Source: Batillaria attramentaria (taxonomy: Eukaryota > Mollusca > Gastropoda > Batillariidae). Taken from it: a DNA stretch of 64,000 nucleotides. Positions 34,274 through 45,290 of the stretch are shown one piece after another. A program made the position numbers and the translations under genes. Location: positions 263,501 through 327,500 of the forward strand of contig JACVVK020000218.1 of NCBI GenBank assembly GCA_018292915.2, read 5' to 3'. How positions within the stretch are numbered: the stretch's first letter is position 1; each line of letters opens with the position of its first letter. Under the pieces are notes generated by a model, which had not been told where the DNA came from, made no database searches, and worked only from the letters and a program-made list of their open reading frames with translations.

Positions 34274-34907
34274 GAGGGCCGTGGCTGGAAATAGACGACT
34301 CCACTCGGCAAGCCCCGAGGCAAAACCCCGCCCCTTTACTCTGCCGTGTAATGGCAAAACACAGTACGCCCATGACGCCGTTTCATGGAAAAATGGATGA
34401 TTTCAAGATGAAAGAGATTGACGTATTATTTTTTCCCATCAAATGACGTCAATGGACTTACTGCTTTCTTTCCATGTTTCAGTCATATTAAACTACATTT
34501 GCTTCCCTCGTTGTTGTGGCTGGCAAAAAGCTGGCTGAATTCTGGGGGCTTGACCCGTTTGATTGACAGGAGTGGAGTCGCCCATCGTTCGATGATAATA
34601 ATAATAATAATAAATCACCTTTATAAACGCAATTCTTGAAAATACTTTCACTCGTTGTGCCTTCACACATCACTCACACGCACATGAACACTGACATCCA
34701 AAAGCATGATCACCCTTTCTCGAAAAGTCTCTGGGGGGGCGTGAACTCACGAGACTTGGTTACTATGGAACGTTACGTGGAGCCGGTATAATCAGACCTG
34801 ATGATGCACGTCATCCTGTCTCAGTTTTGTCTGAAGCGGTAGAAATGAGACACTAGAAAACTACACCAAAAACACCGACACAGAGATTTTTCTGCTATGG
34901 GGGCGGT
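34274..34907. other. Unique DNA with ATT-type tail
   Basis: An AAT repeat (about 34593-34612) followed by TTTATAAACGC could be the 3' tail of a minus-strand LINE or SINE, too short to prove. Confidence 0.35.
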
Positions 34908-35271
34908 TCAATGCGTCGTCACTGTGACAGTTCAACGTGTCGTCACTGTGACAGTTCAACGTGTCGTCACTGTGACAGTTCAACGTGTCGTCACTGTGAC
35001 GGTCCAACATGTCGTCACCGTGACGGTCCAAGGCGTCACCGTGACGGCCCGACGCGTCGTCACCGTGACAGTCCAACGCGTCGTCACTGTGACAGTTCAA
35101 CGTGTCGTCACTGTGACGGTCCAACCTGTCGTCACCGTAACGGTCCAAGGCGTCGTCACTGTGACGGTCCAACATGTCGTCACCGTGACAGTCCAAGGCG
35201 TCACCGTGACGGTCCAACATGTCGTCACCGTGACAGTCCAACGCGTCGTCACTGTGACAATTCAATGTGTC
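34908..35271. repeat. 24-bp minisatellite with GTCACNGTGAC dyads, about 15 copies
   Basis: Units of the form AACGTGTCGTCACTGTGACA plus GTTC. Nearly every unit holds the odd palindrome GTCACNGTGAC, often extended to CGTCACCGTGACG. The 8-codon period leaves frames open on both strands (132-141 aa); not genes. Confidence 0.95.
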
Positions 35272-36513
35272 GTCGCAGCAGCAAAAATGCTGTCAATGAA
35301 CTCTGGTAAACCATCAATCTAGCATGTGCAGACATTCTACTGTGGAAGAGGCAAACCAGTCCACTGCCAAAAGTACAGAAAAGCCAAGCGAGTGTGGTGT
35401 GTGGAAATACTTTCCTATAGTCCTTAACGACCCTTTCCTGCTCCAAGAAAAATGTGCCAGCAAAAATGGCTGGTGTCCCGCACAAGAGCTGGCATATCCC
35501 TCACGTATTATGAAACCCGCGTGATGTGTCAGTAAACAATCAGGGAGAATCCATAACATCCCTCCATGCTGCACCTGCACACTCTTTACGTCAGTCCCCG
35601 AGCGTGCGAGTTCCTGATTGTGAGGTAAGGAAGCGGTTGACGTCTGCTGCCAGATCAGGTGCATGGCGGGAACTCTCCAAGTGTGACTAGGCTTATATGA
35701 CTAGTAACGCTAGCATTCACGTGTACGTCTAGATCTGCGGGTAACTCAAACATTTGCTGCAAGTCTGACTCTATACTTCAATAAGCTGTGTTAGCAACTA
35801 GCCGACACCTGGGAAGGAAGAGAGTAACAACTGTCCAAATGATCCGGAAACGTGATCGTCTTAGACAGGTGACCATCTTGTGCAGGGTCATTTCAGTAAG
35901 AGGCAGACGACCATTCATCTGAACACTGACGTCCTCCTTAGGCAAATGTCCGCACTGATACGGGACATTAAACGTTTCCTATTCTGATTCACCAGACCCT
36001 AGACAGGCGGCTACCATGCTGTATTCTTTGCACCCTTGGTTCTAATACTGACTCCAGTTCGGAGGGTCGCTGGTTCCAATTTCTTCAGGGGAAAGCTGTA
36101 CACACACCCAAGTTCTAGTGGTGTCTTTGAAATCACCGGTAACAGAACTGGGCCAAGAAAGATCCTAAAGATAAAAATGTAATATTTGATACAATCACTT
36201 TACTTGTACAAAAAACACAGACAACCATGAGGTTTGTTCATTTTTCTACAAATCCCACTCAGCTGATTTTTACGACATAAATCACGTGAAAGGAGGTAAC
36301 GACAGAATATCTATGTCTGATTTCTTTTATGATAAGACCCCCCCCCCCCTCCAAGGTATCAAGAGAAACGTATCAGTATGGATATCAGCGTATCAGTGTC
36401 AGTGTCATGGTCTGATGACCGGTTAACAAGGGAAATCACTGTCAATCGCACCAACAATATGCAGCTCTCCAGACGGGAAAACGTATAATGACGACTTGTC
36501 TATAATTACAATA
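35272..36513. other. Unique intergenic DNA
   Basis: Contains a poly-C run near 36340. GAGGGTCGCTGGTTCCAATTTC at about 36062-36083 resembles a decayed B box, but no SINE body could be confirmed. Confidence 0.4.
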
Positions 36514-36556
36514 CCCCCCACCCCCCCCCCCCCCCCCTCTCTCTCTCTCTCTCTCT
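36514..36556. repeat. Poly-C followed by (TC)n
   Basis: Homopolymer and dinucleotide tract. Confidence 0.95.
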
Positions 36557-36658
36557 GGATTTCGTTTTCGCTGTATTTTGTTTTCTTTTCTGTGTTACTC
36601 TTTTAATTGTTTTGAGCGACTTTCTTTAGTTTCTGTAGTTGCGGTTTAGTTTAGTAAT

Positions 36659-37026
36659 GTAGTCATGTAGTCATGTAGTCATGTAGTCACGTAGTCATGT
36701 AGTCATGTAGTAACGTAGTCATGTAGTAACGTAGTCATGTAGTCATGTAGTAACGTAGTCATGTAGTCATGTAGTAACGTAGTCATGTAGTAACGTAGTC
36801 ATGTAGTAACGTAGTAACGTAGTCATGTAGTCATGTAGTAACGTAGTCATGTAGTCATGTAGTAACGTAGTCATGTAGTCATGTAGTCATGTAGTAACGT
36901 AGTCATGTAGTCATGTAGTAACGTAGTCATGTAGTCATGTAGTAACGTAGTCATGTAGTAACGTAGTCATGTAGTAACGTAGTCATGTAGTAACGTAGTC
37001 ACGTAGTCATGTAGTCATGTAGTCAG
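36659..37026. repeat. 8-bp satellite, 46 units in two main types
   Basis: Every unit is GTAGTCAT (28), GTAGTAAC (15), GTAGTCAC (2) or GTAGTCAG (1, last). The two main types alternate mostly as TCAT-AAC or TCAT-TCAT-AAC, giving 16- and 24-bp sub-periods. GTAGTAAC is adjacent to itself only once. Confidence 0.97.
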
Positions 37027-37104
37027 TCTTAGGGTTGTTTTCTGTAGCAAGGACAAGTTGTATGATAAGCACTTGTGCCCAACACTTATAGCTTGTAAAA
37101 TACT

Positions 37105-37190
37105 CATTCATTCATTCATTCATTCATTTATGCATTCTCTCTCTGTGTGTCTCTCGTTCTCTCCTTCTTTGTCTCTGTCTCTGTATATTA
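37105..37190. repeat. (ATTC)n then CT-rich tract
   Basis: Six ATTC units followed by an irregular CTCT/TGTC tract. Confidence 0.88.
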
Positions 37191-37302
37191 TTGATGAAAC
37201 TCACCAGCGCCCAGTACCAATATTCCCGGCGTGGAAAACGGAAAACTCGTTTCTTATCTACAAAATAATCATCGATTTCTGGATGGTTTGTAACCGGCAG
37301 GG

Positions 37303-37350
37303 TGGATGTGGTGGTGGTGGTGGTGGTGGTGGGGAGGGGGGGGGGAGGTG
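37303..37350 (+). repeat. (GGT)n and poly-G tract
   Basis: GTG/GGT repeat followed by G runs. Confidence 0.93.
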
Positions 37351-37467
37351 TTGGAGAGGAAGGTGTATGGTGGTGGTAGAGCAGCCTGGTCGGTTGTGAT
37401 ATATTCACTGTAAGAAACTACATCACGGAATTCGTGACCAACAGAGAAGAGCCTGAGGGGCGCGATG

Positions 37468-37513
37468 GGTTTGGGGGTAGGGTTGGGGGGAGGGTTGGGG
37501 GGCGGGTGGTAGG
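37468..37513 (+). other. Strong G-quadruplex candidate
   Basis: At least five G runs of three to six bases separated by 1-2-base loops (GGGGGTAGGGTTGGGGGG and onward). Confidence 0.75.
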
Positions 37514-37516
37514 GAG

Positions 37517-37913
37517 GTGTTATCACAACGACAGAGAAAATGACAGGGACGGACGCAGAAGGCAGATGGCGTGATTTTCCGTTGCATAAAGGGAAACCGG
37601 AGATAGGATAGTGCAGGTGTTTCTACGTCATCATAATCTCCTTGTCTATTCCGGTACAGACGCACCATACCACATGTTGCCTGATGGTGCAAGTGACAAC
37701 TCGCGGCTCGCGGCACTGACTGATTTCATTTTGCGAAAGTCCCGGGCTAAACTGTAGATGGCGTCAGTGTAGAGTGAGGTATAAAGTGAGTACACACTAT
37801 TTACACCTACCTCATGTTACCCGCGTTTCTCAGGTTACCAGCAGGTTACCAGCACGGCCACACTGACTGAAGAGAGATAAAAGATACCTAACTCTACTCC
37901 AACTAATGTGGCT
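37517..37913. other. Unique intergenic DNA
   Basis: Nothing recognised. Confidence 0.4.
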
Positions 37914-38034
37914 CCATTCACTAATTTACTAAACTGATGCGCGAGGTGGCCACGTGTACAGTTGACAGACTTGCCATTCACTAATTTACTAAACTGATGC
38001 GCGAGGTGGCCACGTGTACAGTTGACAGACTTGC
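37914..38034. repeat. Perfect 60-bp tandem duplication
   Basis: Two identical copies of a 60-bp unit starting ATTCACTAATTTACTAAACT and including GGTGGCCACGTGTAC. Confidence 0.97.
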
Positions 38035-38047
38035 ATAAGCATCACGT

Positions 38048-38153
38048 AGGGTTAACACAACACTGAGGGATAACACAACAGGGATAACACAACACTGAGG
38101 GTTAACACAACACTGAGGGATAACACAACAGGGATAACATAACAGGTTTAACA
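38048..38153. repeat. Short composite tandem repeat
   Basis: Repeats of GGGATAACACAAC and GGGTTAACACAACACTGA in a nested order. Confidence 0.88.
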
Positions 38154-38643
38154 CAACATAATTGCAGAAAATCAGTCGGAGCAGCGATGGAACGTGTGTA
38201 GTTGGCAGTCCAACTGTAACCTGACCGTACTCTGGGATAGAGTTGATAATAAACGACATTTTGTCGTGACTGTGATTTCCGGTTTGTGAGCCACCTGACG
38301 GCAGGTTCAGCTGGTCTGTTTTCGTCACTGTTGATTAGTTGGGCGGCGACTCGCAGCATTGACAAGTTTACAGACAGAAAGTGAAATGTGTCCCCCCCAC
38401 CACACACACACACATGCGCGCGACCGCCGAAATGACGAAAATACCGTGACTTCTAATTGCCACTTTTGTAACCACCCGTTATGTTCAAAAGCGTATGGTG
38501 TAAACTGGATACTTACGACCACCAGAACTGGCCCCGACGACTCGGCCGTGTTATTGATCGAGGTTTGTATATTAAATTTTCGCAGAGTTAGAGGTCGTAT
38601 GGATAATGATTATTAACGATCTCACCCTAGTTCACCACAAAGC
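38154..38643. other. Unique intergenic DNA
   Basis: Nothing recognised apart from a short CA run near 38400. Confidence 0.4.
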
Positions 38644-38710
38644 TAGCACTAGGACTAACACTAGGACTAAGAGTGAGACTAAGAGTGAGACTAAGAGTGA
38701 GACTAAGAGC
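38644..38710. repeat. 12-bp tandem repeat
   Basis: Repeats of ACTAGGACTAAC then GAGTGAGACTAA. Confidence 0.9.
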
Positions 38711-38867
38711 TGTAAAAACATGAAGAAGATCAAGACAGAAGCCGCCACATGAACACGTCTCGAGTCACGTGGTGCGAAGGCTGAAGTGTCTGGGGCGGAG
38801 GGCTGGCTGACGACAATACATCTTCCCCAATTACCGCCCCTTAAAGATGGATGAGGGGCATGGACCT

Positions 38868-38871
<4 letters not shown>

Positions 38872-38898
<27 letters not shown>
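38872..38898. repeat. (GA)n microsatellite
   Basis: About 13 GA units. Confidence 0.95.
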
Positions 38899-39116
38899 TG
38901 TCACGGGACAGTCCTAAAACTCGATCTGCAGGGCATAGTAATCAAGGGAAACAGAGCACCAGCTGACCCAGAAGTTGTCGTCATTTACATGAGAGAGACA
39001 CCCAAAGCCCCGAGTGACTAAGAAATATACGTCATTATGTCCAATATACGTTACACGTATGAAATTACACAAAATAGTTCAAACCACCACCCTGTGACCT
39101 AGACTAGCCTTTTCAC

Positions 39117-39182
39117 GTTCAGGACATGCAGATCGATGTTCAGGACATGCAGCTCGATGGTCAGGACATGCAGATCGATGTT
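39117..39182. repeat. 21-bp tandem repeat, 3 copies
   Basis: Unit GTTCAGGACATGCAGATCGA plus T. Confidence 0.94.
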
Positions 39183-40187
39183 CCAGTTGACCGAGACAGC
39201 CACAGATCCAAGAGATATTAACTAAACATCAAACGACCTTCAAACATACGCCAGTTACATCTAGCATATACCAGAAGACCCAAATGACTCTGCATTGTAC
39301 TTCCTTTACGACCGAGACATGCAAGTGACAGTGTGTTCACTGGTACATGGTGACCTCAATTTGAGCAGCAGCAGACGTGGGTGTCTTGCAGTGGCCACAT
39401 GAGAGCCGGCCATGTACAAACAGCACTCAGCGTCCTGCGTTTCTTGCAAAGGACGACACGAAACATTAACCGTCTGAACTGATTGCGCTAAAATCATGAC
39501 AATATAATTATATTTCCGCATAGTCCTGTTGTTGTCATTTAAAATGAGTAGCTGTGATTGGCCTTCTCGCAACACAGGCAACATCTCGGCATGGTTCACC
39601 TGAATCTGTCTTACTGAGGTGTAATGAACTATTCATTTGGCAGATGGACATCCAGAGTAGTACGGCTGTTTAAACACACCAAGGACGGGAAGGACTGCAC
39701 GTCATCGGTGAGTATTAATTAAGGTCCTTACATACGACTCGTTCATCATCAGAATGATATAATCATTCAGTCATTGTAACCTCAATTGGCGTTTGCGTAA
39801 CAACTCATCCTCGTGTTGTTTCACAGAGTTGGTGTGTTTTTACAACAGCTGTTCCAGGCTTAATTATAATTGCAGAATAAACTAAAGTGTTTTCGTGATC
39901 GACCACCGCAAGTTTGTCCAAGAACAAGTCGACGATGTCATAGCAATTGTTGGAACTGTCGTCATCAGGGCGGACGGTTTCACAATAATCGTAACGTACA
40001 ATGCAGTTCTACAAACTCAACACATGAACACATGTATAAACAGCGACAAATAGCAGAGAACAATAGAGCTGACTGAAGGCAATGAGGTTGTTCACTTCTA
40101 GATGTAGCTGCCGAGTCCAGTTATGAGACAGTAAAAGGCTTTCTGCAAAGCAAAAGTACACAGGGCATGGGCAGAATTCTTCACCAC

Positions 40188-40190
<3 letters not shown>
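39183..40190. other. Unique intergenic DNA
   Basis: No gene or element recognised. Confidence 0.4.
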
Positions 40191-40225
<35 letters not shown>

Positions 40226-40262
40226 ACACACACACACACACACACCACACACACACACACAC
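40191..40262. repeat. (GA)n(CA)n microsatellite
   Basis: GA repeat directly followed by CA repeat with one CC interruption. Confidence 0.96.
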
Positions 40263-40760
40263 CTTGTGAAGTCTGCAGTGGACAGGGTTTTTTGTGATCC
40301 ACCAAATGGACCATGAAATGCAGACAGCCGTGAATATCTACAGACGTTGCAGGAGACGTAGAAGTCCTGTATGTTTGCGATAGGACGTCAGATCGGACAT
40401 AAAACCTTTCCTTGCAGGGAAAATTCTTCCCTTCCTTTAGCCATCAGCAAAGAACGGTAAACAAACTAAAACACGTATAAATCCCGACCACCAGGCGCAA
40501 AAACGTTTACAGGACAATAAAACGTCTACAGGACAATAAAACGTTTACAGGATAATAAAACGCTGAGCGAACATCGACAGGCGCAAAATAAAACTATTTT
40601 GCGGACAGAGTGACCAATGAAACTTAATGAGACAAACAGTCTTATGGTGTGTTTGCGAGATATGGTAAACATTGCAAAACAGTAAATAGGCAGAAATTTC
40701 ACAGTTAGGGCAAAACGGAGGCATTTCTCAGGACAAATAGGCTGTCATGCTTTACGGTGA

Positions 40761-40792
<32 letters not shown>

Positions 40793-41530
40793 TAGCAGGA
40801 TTCTGAACGTCACAATATATATAACTCCGTCCTTACACTATGGTATGCAATGCTGTAAGCTTGATCCGTGCGCTATGTGATCTCCCCCCTACACCACACA
40901 TCGAAACCCTTTTCATCTTCACCACATAAACAGTGAGCATCGCGGGGGAGCCTTGTTACAAGCCCAGTCAACTCACACACCCTCTTTCCTTGTTTCACAG
41001 AGAGCGGCCGCTTTTGTTTCTGAAGGCAGCACGGTATCCGACAGCTTGTTCTTCCACTGGCTGCGATACGCACGTGCTGTTTACTTAGTGACGCCATTGT
41101 CGCTGTATTCTGCCGTATCAGCTCCCGCAGACTTGTGAGAATGATGGTGAAAAAAGGTTGCGAGGCGCCTTTCTTTCCCTTTCTCTCTGTATTTCGGACA
41201 TTGCGTGGGTGACACTGAGCAGGAAGCGGTGATTAGCGTATGAACGTTTCTCTCCCCAGATATCCTATCTCTCCCAACACAGGCAGTGAAAGATAAAAGC
41301 GGTGTATGTAATCTATCATCCGGCAAGCAGTTCCCTGTCTTACTGTTCTATCGTTTGACGTAAACCACGCGCGCTCTACACTGACGTAACTTACAGCCCC
41401 TCTGATCGCCCCAAGTTTTTTCTTAGTTGTGTCACAAGCTGCTCACCATATCGATAAAACACACGGAGTCCAGCTTACAGTGATTTCCGTTGGGCTGTCT
41501 TACTCACCTCTCACTAGTTTTCACAGACAG
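40263..41530. other. Unique DNA with minor repeats
   Basis: 19-bp repeat (ACGTTTACAGGACAATAAA, 3 copies) at about 40503-40560 and a GA repeat at about 40768-40791. No gene. Confidence 0.5.
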
Positions 41531-41612
41531 CTGTTACAGGTTGTATTCTGTGTTACAGGTTAGATATTCTGTGTTACAGGTTAGATATTCTGTGTTACAG
41601 GTTAGATATTCT
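41531..41612. repeat. 21-bp tandem repeat, about 4 copies
   Basis: Unit TGTGTTACAGGTTAGATATT plus C. Confidence 0.93.
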
Positions 41613-41720
41613 GTTTCGTTTTCAGTTTGTTACCTCAGCATCAGACCAATTTCAGGTAAACGGTACATTAAGTAGTCACAGACGTAACAAGAACAAAGTA
41701 AGGACGAGGTGGATGTTTTA

Positions 41721-41830
41721 GGTTCAACGTCCTTTTCCACCAATATGAGGGATATCAGAAACGGGGCAACGAGAAAAAGACTAGCACAAATATTTGACCC
41801 CAGCCGGGATTCGAACTCACGACCGGAGCA
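41721..41830 (-). mobile_element. tRNA-derived SINE, 5'-truncated, minus strand
   Basis: Same family as 1111-1263. On the minus strand it keeps the T-arm (GTGAGTTCGAATCCCGGCTG), the CAAATATTTGTGC body, GTTGCCCCGTTTCTGATATC and GGAAAAGGACGTTGAACC, but lacks the A-box half of the head. Confidence 0.8.
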
Positions 41831-42540
41831 TAAGAGAAATAGAACTGGGTGTGTCTGGGGTACTTATGGAGATAAGTATTTTAACGTTGTGCGTAGGAGT
41901 TTTATATTGCCTAAATTGTGCTTTAAAAGATGATCTTGAGTGCAAAAGTTAAAAACAATGTTTCTCAATGCTAACGAGTGTTCTGTTTCCCAAGAGGTTT
42001 GCTGTTTCCAGTGAGCGAGCTCATTACAAGAGCTTCGGGTTTTTTCCATTTCCATTCATTTCCAGTTGAAAAAAGATCAGGCGTGGGTGGGTGGGTGGGT
42101 GGGTGGGTAGGCGTGTAATTGTTCGAGTCGGTCGATATACAATAAAGGCTGCACTTTTTCTGTGTTTTTTCAATTTATTTTTTTAGCTGTATGGTATTAT
42201 TCATGACATATTTTCATCTATAAATACACCCGGCATTTCGTTTATCCATCCCAGCTGGTTGTGTCTGAAGTATGAAAGGCCAGCACGTGTCATGGGAGAC
42301 AGGGAGAGTATTGAACGTAGAAATGAACACCTTGCCAATAATGTCGTCGGGAGCCTAATCATATGGACATGATTCACCACATCGTACTTGACACTGCCGT
42401 GGTCTGCAGTAGACATGCATTATGCATTTTGTGCACAAGCTGTGAAGTATAAACCAAACTCGCATCCGTTAACCTTTCCCCACCTGCCATTTCCATGCTG
42501 CGATATATGCACACACCAAGCAACTTAAATGACAATAAGC
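41831..42540. other. Unique DNA with (GGGT)n
   Basis: GGGT repeat at 42083-42108 (quadruplex-capable); otherwise nothing recognised. Confidence 0.45.
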
Positions 42541-42561
42541 AACATGGTGTATTTGATATTA

Positions 42562-42651
42562 ATTCTCTTCCACTCTGCCTCCGCAATGCTCCTACTCTAC
42601 TCTCCTTTAAATCTCAGTTGAAAACTCACCTGTTCCACGTAGCCTATGATT
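42562..42651 (+). pseudogene. LINE ORF2 C-terminal remnant
   Basis: Plus-strand frame reads NSLPLCLRNAP, LLSFKSQLKTHLFHVAYD and a stop. This matches the conserved C-terminus (WNSLP..LR.A....FKS.LKTHLF..AY) of LINE reverse-transcriptase proteins. Everything upstream is missing, so the insertion is heavily 5'-truncated. Confidence 0.78.
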
Positions 42652-42729
42652 AACTGTCTGCATCCCAGAGCGGGAATTGTAGTGTCCCCGCTGCCCATAG
42701 CCAGTGTGGGTGCAATCCGGCATGGCACT

Positions 42730-42743
42730 GTGTGTGTGTGCGT

Positions 42744-42775
<32 letters not shown>
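42730..42775. repeat. (GT)n with CGTG interruptions
   Basis: Dinucleotide repeat within the LINE 3' UTR. Confidence 0.95.
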
Positions 42776-43045
42776 CTTTCTCCATATGTGTGTATTTGTA
42801 CAGCGCTCAGAGCCAGCGTCTGCTGGGATACTGCGCTTTATAAAAGCAATTTTTTTTAAATTATTATTATTAATGTCGTGCAGTTTCATGACAGAAAGAG
42901 CAGTTTTATGAGAGAAAAACTAAGTGATGACAGCGTGGGCGCACTAACTTAAGTGTCCGACGCAATTGCAATTCATGAGTTCTGAAACCTCTCTAAAACA
43001 ACCACAAAACGTTTTTTTTTTGTGCTGAACTTGAAAATGTAAACA

Positions 43046-43190
43046 GGAAAGACGTAAGCATACATTGACGTAAATGACGCACCAGCCTGAGGAAAGACGT
43101 GTGTATACAATGACGTAAATGACGTATCACTTGAGGAAAGGTGAACGTATACAATGACGTAAATGACGTACCAGGCTAGAAAAGATCTCA
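43046..43190. repeat. About 48-bp repeat with paired CRE-like sites
   Basis: About three diverged units, each with TATACAATGACGTAAATGACG (ACATTGACG in the first) and a spacer GAGGAAAGACGT. Each unit has two TGACG words 9 bases apart. Confidence 0.82.
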
Positions 43191-43262
43191 GTATACACTG
43201 ACATAAAAGACTTTCTGATACGTATTGTATGTTATACGTCTTTTACGTCGGTGTCTGTATAC
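43191..43262. other. Inverted repeat (hairpin)
   Basis: Left arm GTATACACTGACATAAAAGAC and right arm 43238-43262 (GTCTTTTACGTCGG ... GTATAC) pair with a small bulge. Confidence 0.65.
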
Positions 43263-43574
43263 AATCAGTGACGTCAAAGACGTAACAGCCACCCAGTAAG
43301 TCAGTACAGATACACAGAGCTGTATTATGTAGATTAGAGATGGCCTGATGAAGTCTGTACGTTGTGTGTCAGCTGCGTGTACGTTCTGGCCGAGCTAAGG
43401 ATCACTGTGACAGCTCTCCACAGTCCCGGCCCTCGCCTCAGCCTCGGGTCGATGTGATAATCAAAGAATAACTTGACCCCAGCAGACCAGCAGACCGCTC
43501 GCCTTGTCATTACTACCAGCTCCAACAGCAGACGGATTCAGAACAGAGAAACTGTTCTTGTGGGGGCGGGCGGC

Positions 43575-43576
<2 letters not shown>
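43263..43576. other. Unique intergenic DNA
   Basis: Nothing recognised. Confidence 0.4.

Positions 43577-43612
<36 letters not shown>
43577..43612. repeat. (GT)n microsatellite
   Basis: About 18 GT units. Confidence 0.96.
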
Positions 43613-43613
<1 letters not shown>

Positions 43614-44155
43614 ACAAGCAGATGATGGGGTCGGGACTTTGTGCCGAAGCGCGGGACAGGAATTTCCCGCCCTGATCCTTCTGCAAAGTCACTCACTGTC
43701 TTTTCATCCTCCAAAACACACTTACGCATAGTTCGCTGAATGACTGACTAGCTGAAAGTAAAGTTTGCAAAGCAATATCAGTACTGAGTGTCAGCCGTCA
43801 TCCAGCAACCATTTCCTCCCTTCCATGTCCACCGCCTACCCCCTCCACTGCCCACCGCCCACCCTCCAATCCCCCGCCCACCCTCCAATCCCCCGCTCTG
43901 TTCAAATTAAAGACTCCAACCTCAGGAAAACGGAAAATGGGAGGGTGTTGGTGGGTGTTGGTGGGTGCGGAAATTCGATTCAAAGTCTCTGCCAAGAGGT
44001 TGAAGCAAAGCGTGTGCCGGGGTTAGGAGGCAAAGTGAATTTGTCTGAAGCTGTTCCTCTTTGAACTCGTTTGAACTTTTGCTCCTAACTGGAGGAATAT
44101 TTGACGAATTTGAGGAATTGTGGGATGACAAACACCAACATCTGTAGCTCTATTC
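43613..44155. other. Unique DNA with C-rich and GGT-rich patches
   Basis: CACCCTCCAATCCCCCGCC occurs twice near 43859-43897; GTGTTGGTGG repeat near 43945-43966. No gene. Confidence 0.45.
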
Positions 44156-45290
44156 GTGTTTCTCGGGATACCCATATACTGGTGCTTCTCGGGATACCCA
44201 TATACTGGTGTTTCTCGGGATACCCCCATATACTGGTACTTCTCGGGATACCCATATACTGGTGTTTCTCGGGATACCCATATACTGGTGTTTCTCGGGA
44301 TACCCATATACTGGTGCTTCTCGGGATACCCATATACTGGTGCTTCACGGGATACCCATATACTGGTGCTTCTCGGGATACCCATATACTGGTGCTTCTC
44401 GGGATACCCCCATATACTGGTACTTCTCGGGATACCCATATACTGGTGTTTCTCGGGATACCCATATACTGGTGTTTCTCGGGATACCCATATACTGGTG
44501 CTTCTCGGGATACCCATATACTGGTGCTTCTCGGGATACCCATATACTGGTGCTTCATGGGATACCCATATACTGATGCTTCTCGGGATACCCATATACT
44601 GGTGTTTCTCGGGATACCCATATACTGGTGCTTCTCGGGATAACCCATATACTGGTGCTTCACGGGATACCCATATACTGGTGCTTCTCGGGATACCCAT
44701 ATACTGTATGCTTCTCGGGATACCCCCATATACTGGTACTTCTCGGGATACCCATATACTGGTGTTTCTCGGGATACCCATATACTGGTGTTTCTCGGGA
44801 TACCCATATACTGGTGCTTCTCGGGATACCCATATACTGGTGCTTCTCGGGATACCCATATACTGGTGCTTCTCGGGATACCCATATACTGGTGTTTCTC
44901 GGGATACCCATATACTGGTGTTTCTCGGGATACCCATATACTGGTGTTTCTCGGGATACCCATAATTATACTGGTGCTTCACGGGATACCCATATACTGG
45001 TGCTTCACGGGATACCCATATACTGGTGCTTCACGGGATACCCATATACTGGTGCTTCACAGGATACCCATATACTGGTGCTTCACGGGATACCCATGCA
45101 CTGGTGCTTCATGGGATACCCATATACTGGTGCTTCTCGGGATACCCATATACTGGTGCTTCACGGGATACCCATATACTGATGCTTCTCGGGATACCCA
45201 TATACTGGTGCTTCACGGGATACCCATATACTGGCGCTTCTCGGGATACCCATATACTGGTGTTTCACGGGATACCCATATACTGGTGTT
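44156..45290. repeat. 26-bp minisatellite, about 43 copies
   Basis: Unit GCTTCTCGGGATACCCATAT then ACTGGT. Variants: GTTTC, GCTTCAC (dominant on the right), ACTTCTC and a 27-base unit with five C. The block GATACCCCCATATACTGGTAC recurs at about 44219, 44403 and 44721, showing larger duplications inside the array. The 78-bp frame cycle creates up to 319-aa frames on both strands; artefacts. Confidence 0.97.

Larger units (their letters stand above)
42541..42876 (+). mobile_element. LINE 3' end, plus strand
   Basis: A short ORF2 C-terminal end (about 42562-42651) is followed by a 3' UTR with a GT repeat (42730-42775). The terminus reads TACAGCGCTCAGAGCC ... TGCGCTTTATAAAAGC, then an ATTATTATT tail. 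The GCGCT(T/A)TATAAA plus trinucleotide tail is a common LINE 3' end. A related form, GTGCGCTATATCAAG, lies at 49.94 kb. Confidence 0.78.

Noticed and set aside
33344..34373. Three parallel 297-337-aa minus frames
   Set aside because: Same peptide words appear in all three phases of the 20-bp array, which no real coding sequence would show.
34593..34640. Minus-strand LINE 3' tail (AAT repeat plus TTTATAAACGC)
   Set aside because: Too short and without coding or 3' UTR similarity to the other LINEs; mentioned only as a possibility in the intergenic entry.
34861..35322. Asp/His-rich minus frame resembling calcium-binding repeats
   Set aside because: No EF-hand or dockerin spacing; it is the 24-bp dyad array read in an 8-residue period.
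36062..36083. SINE B box
   Set aside because: One decayed motif, no A box at the right distance and no second copy of the surrounding sequence in the window.
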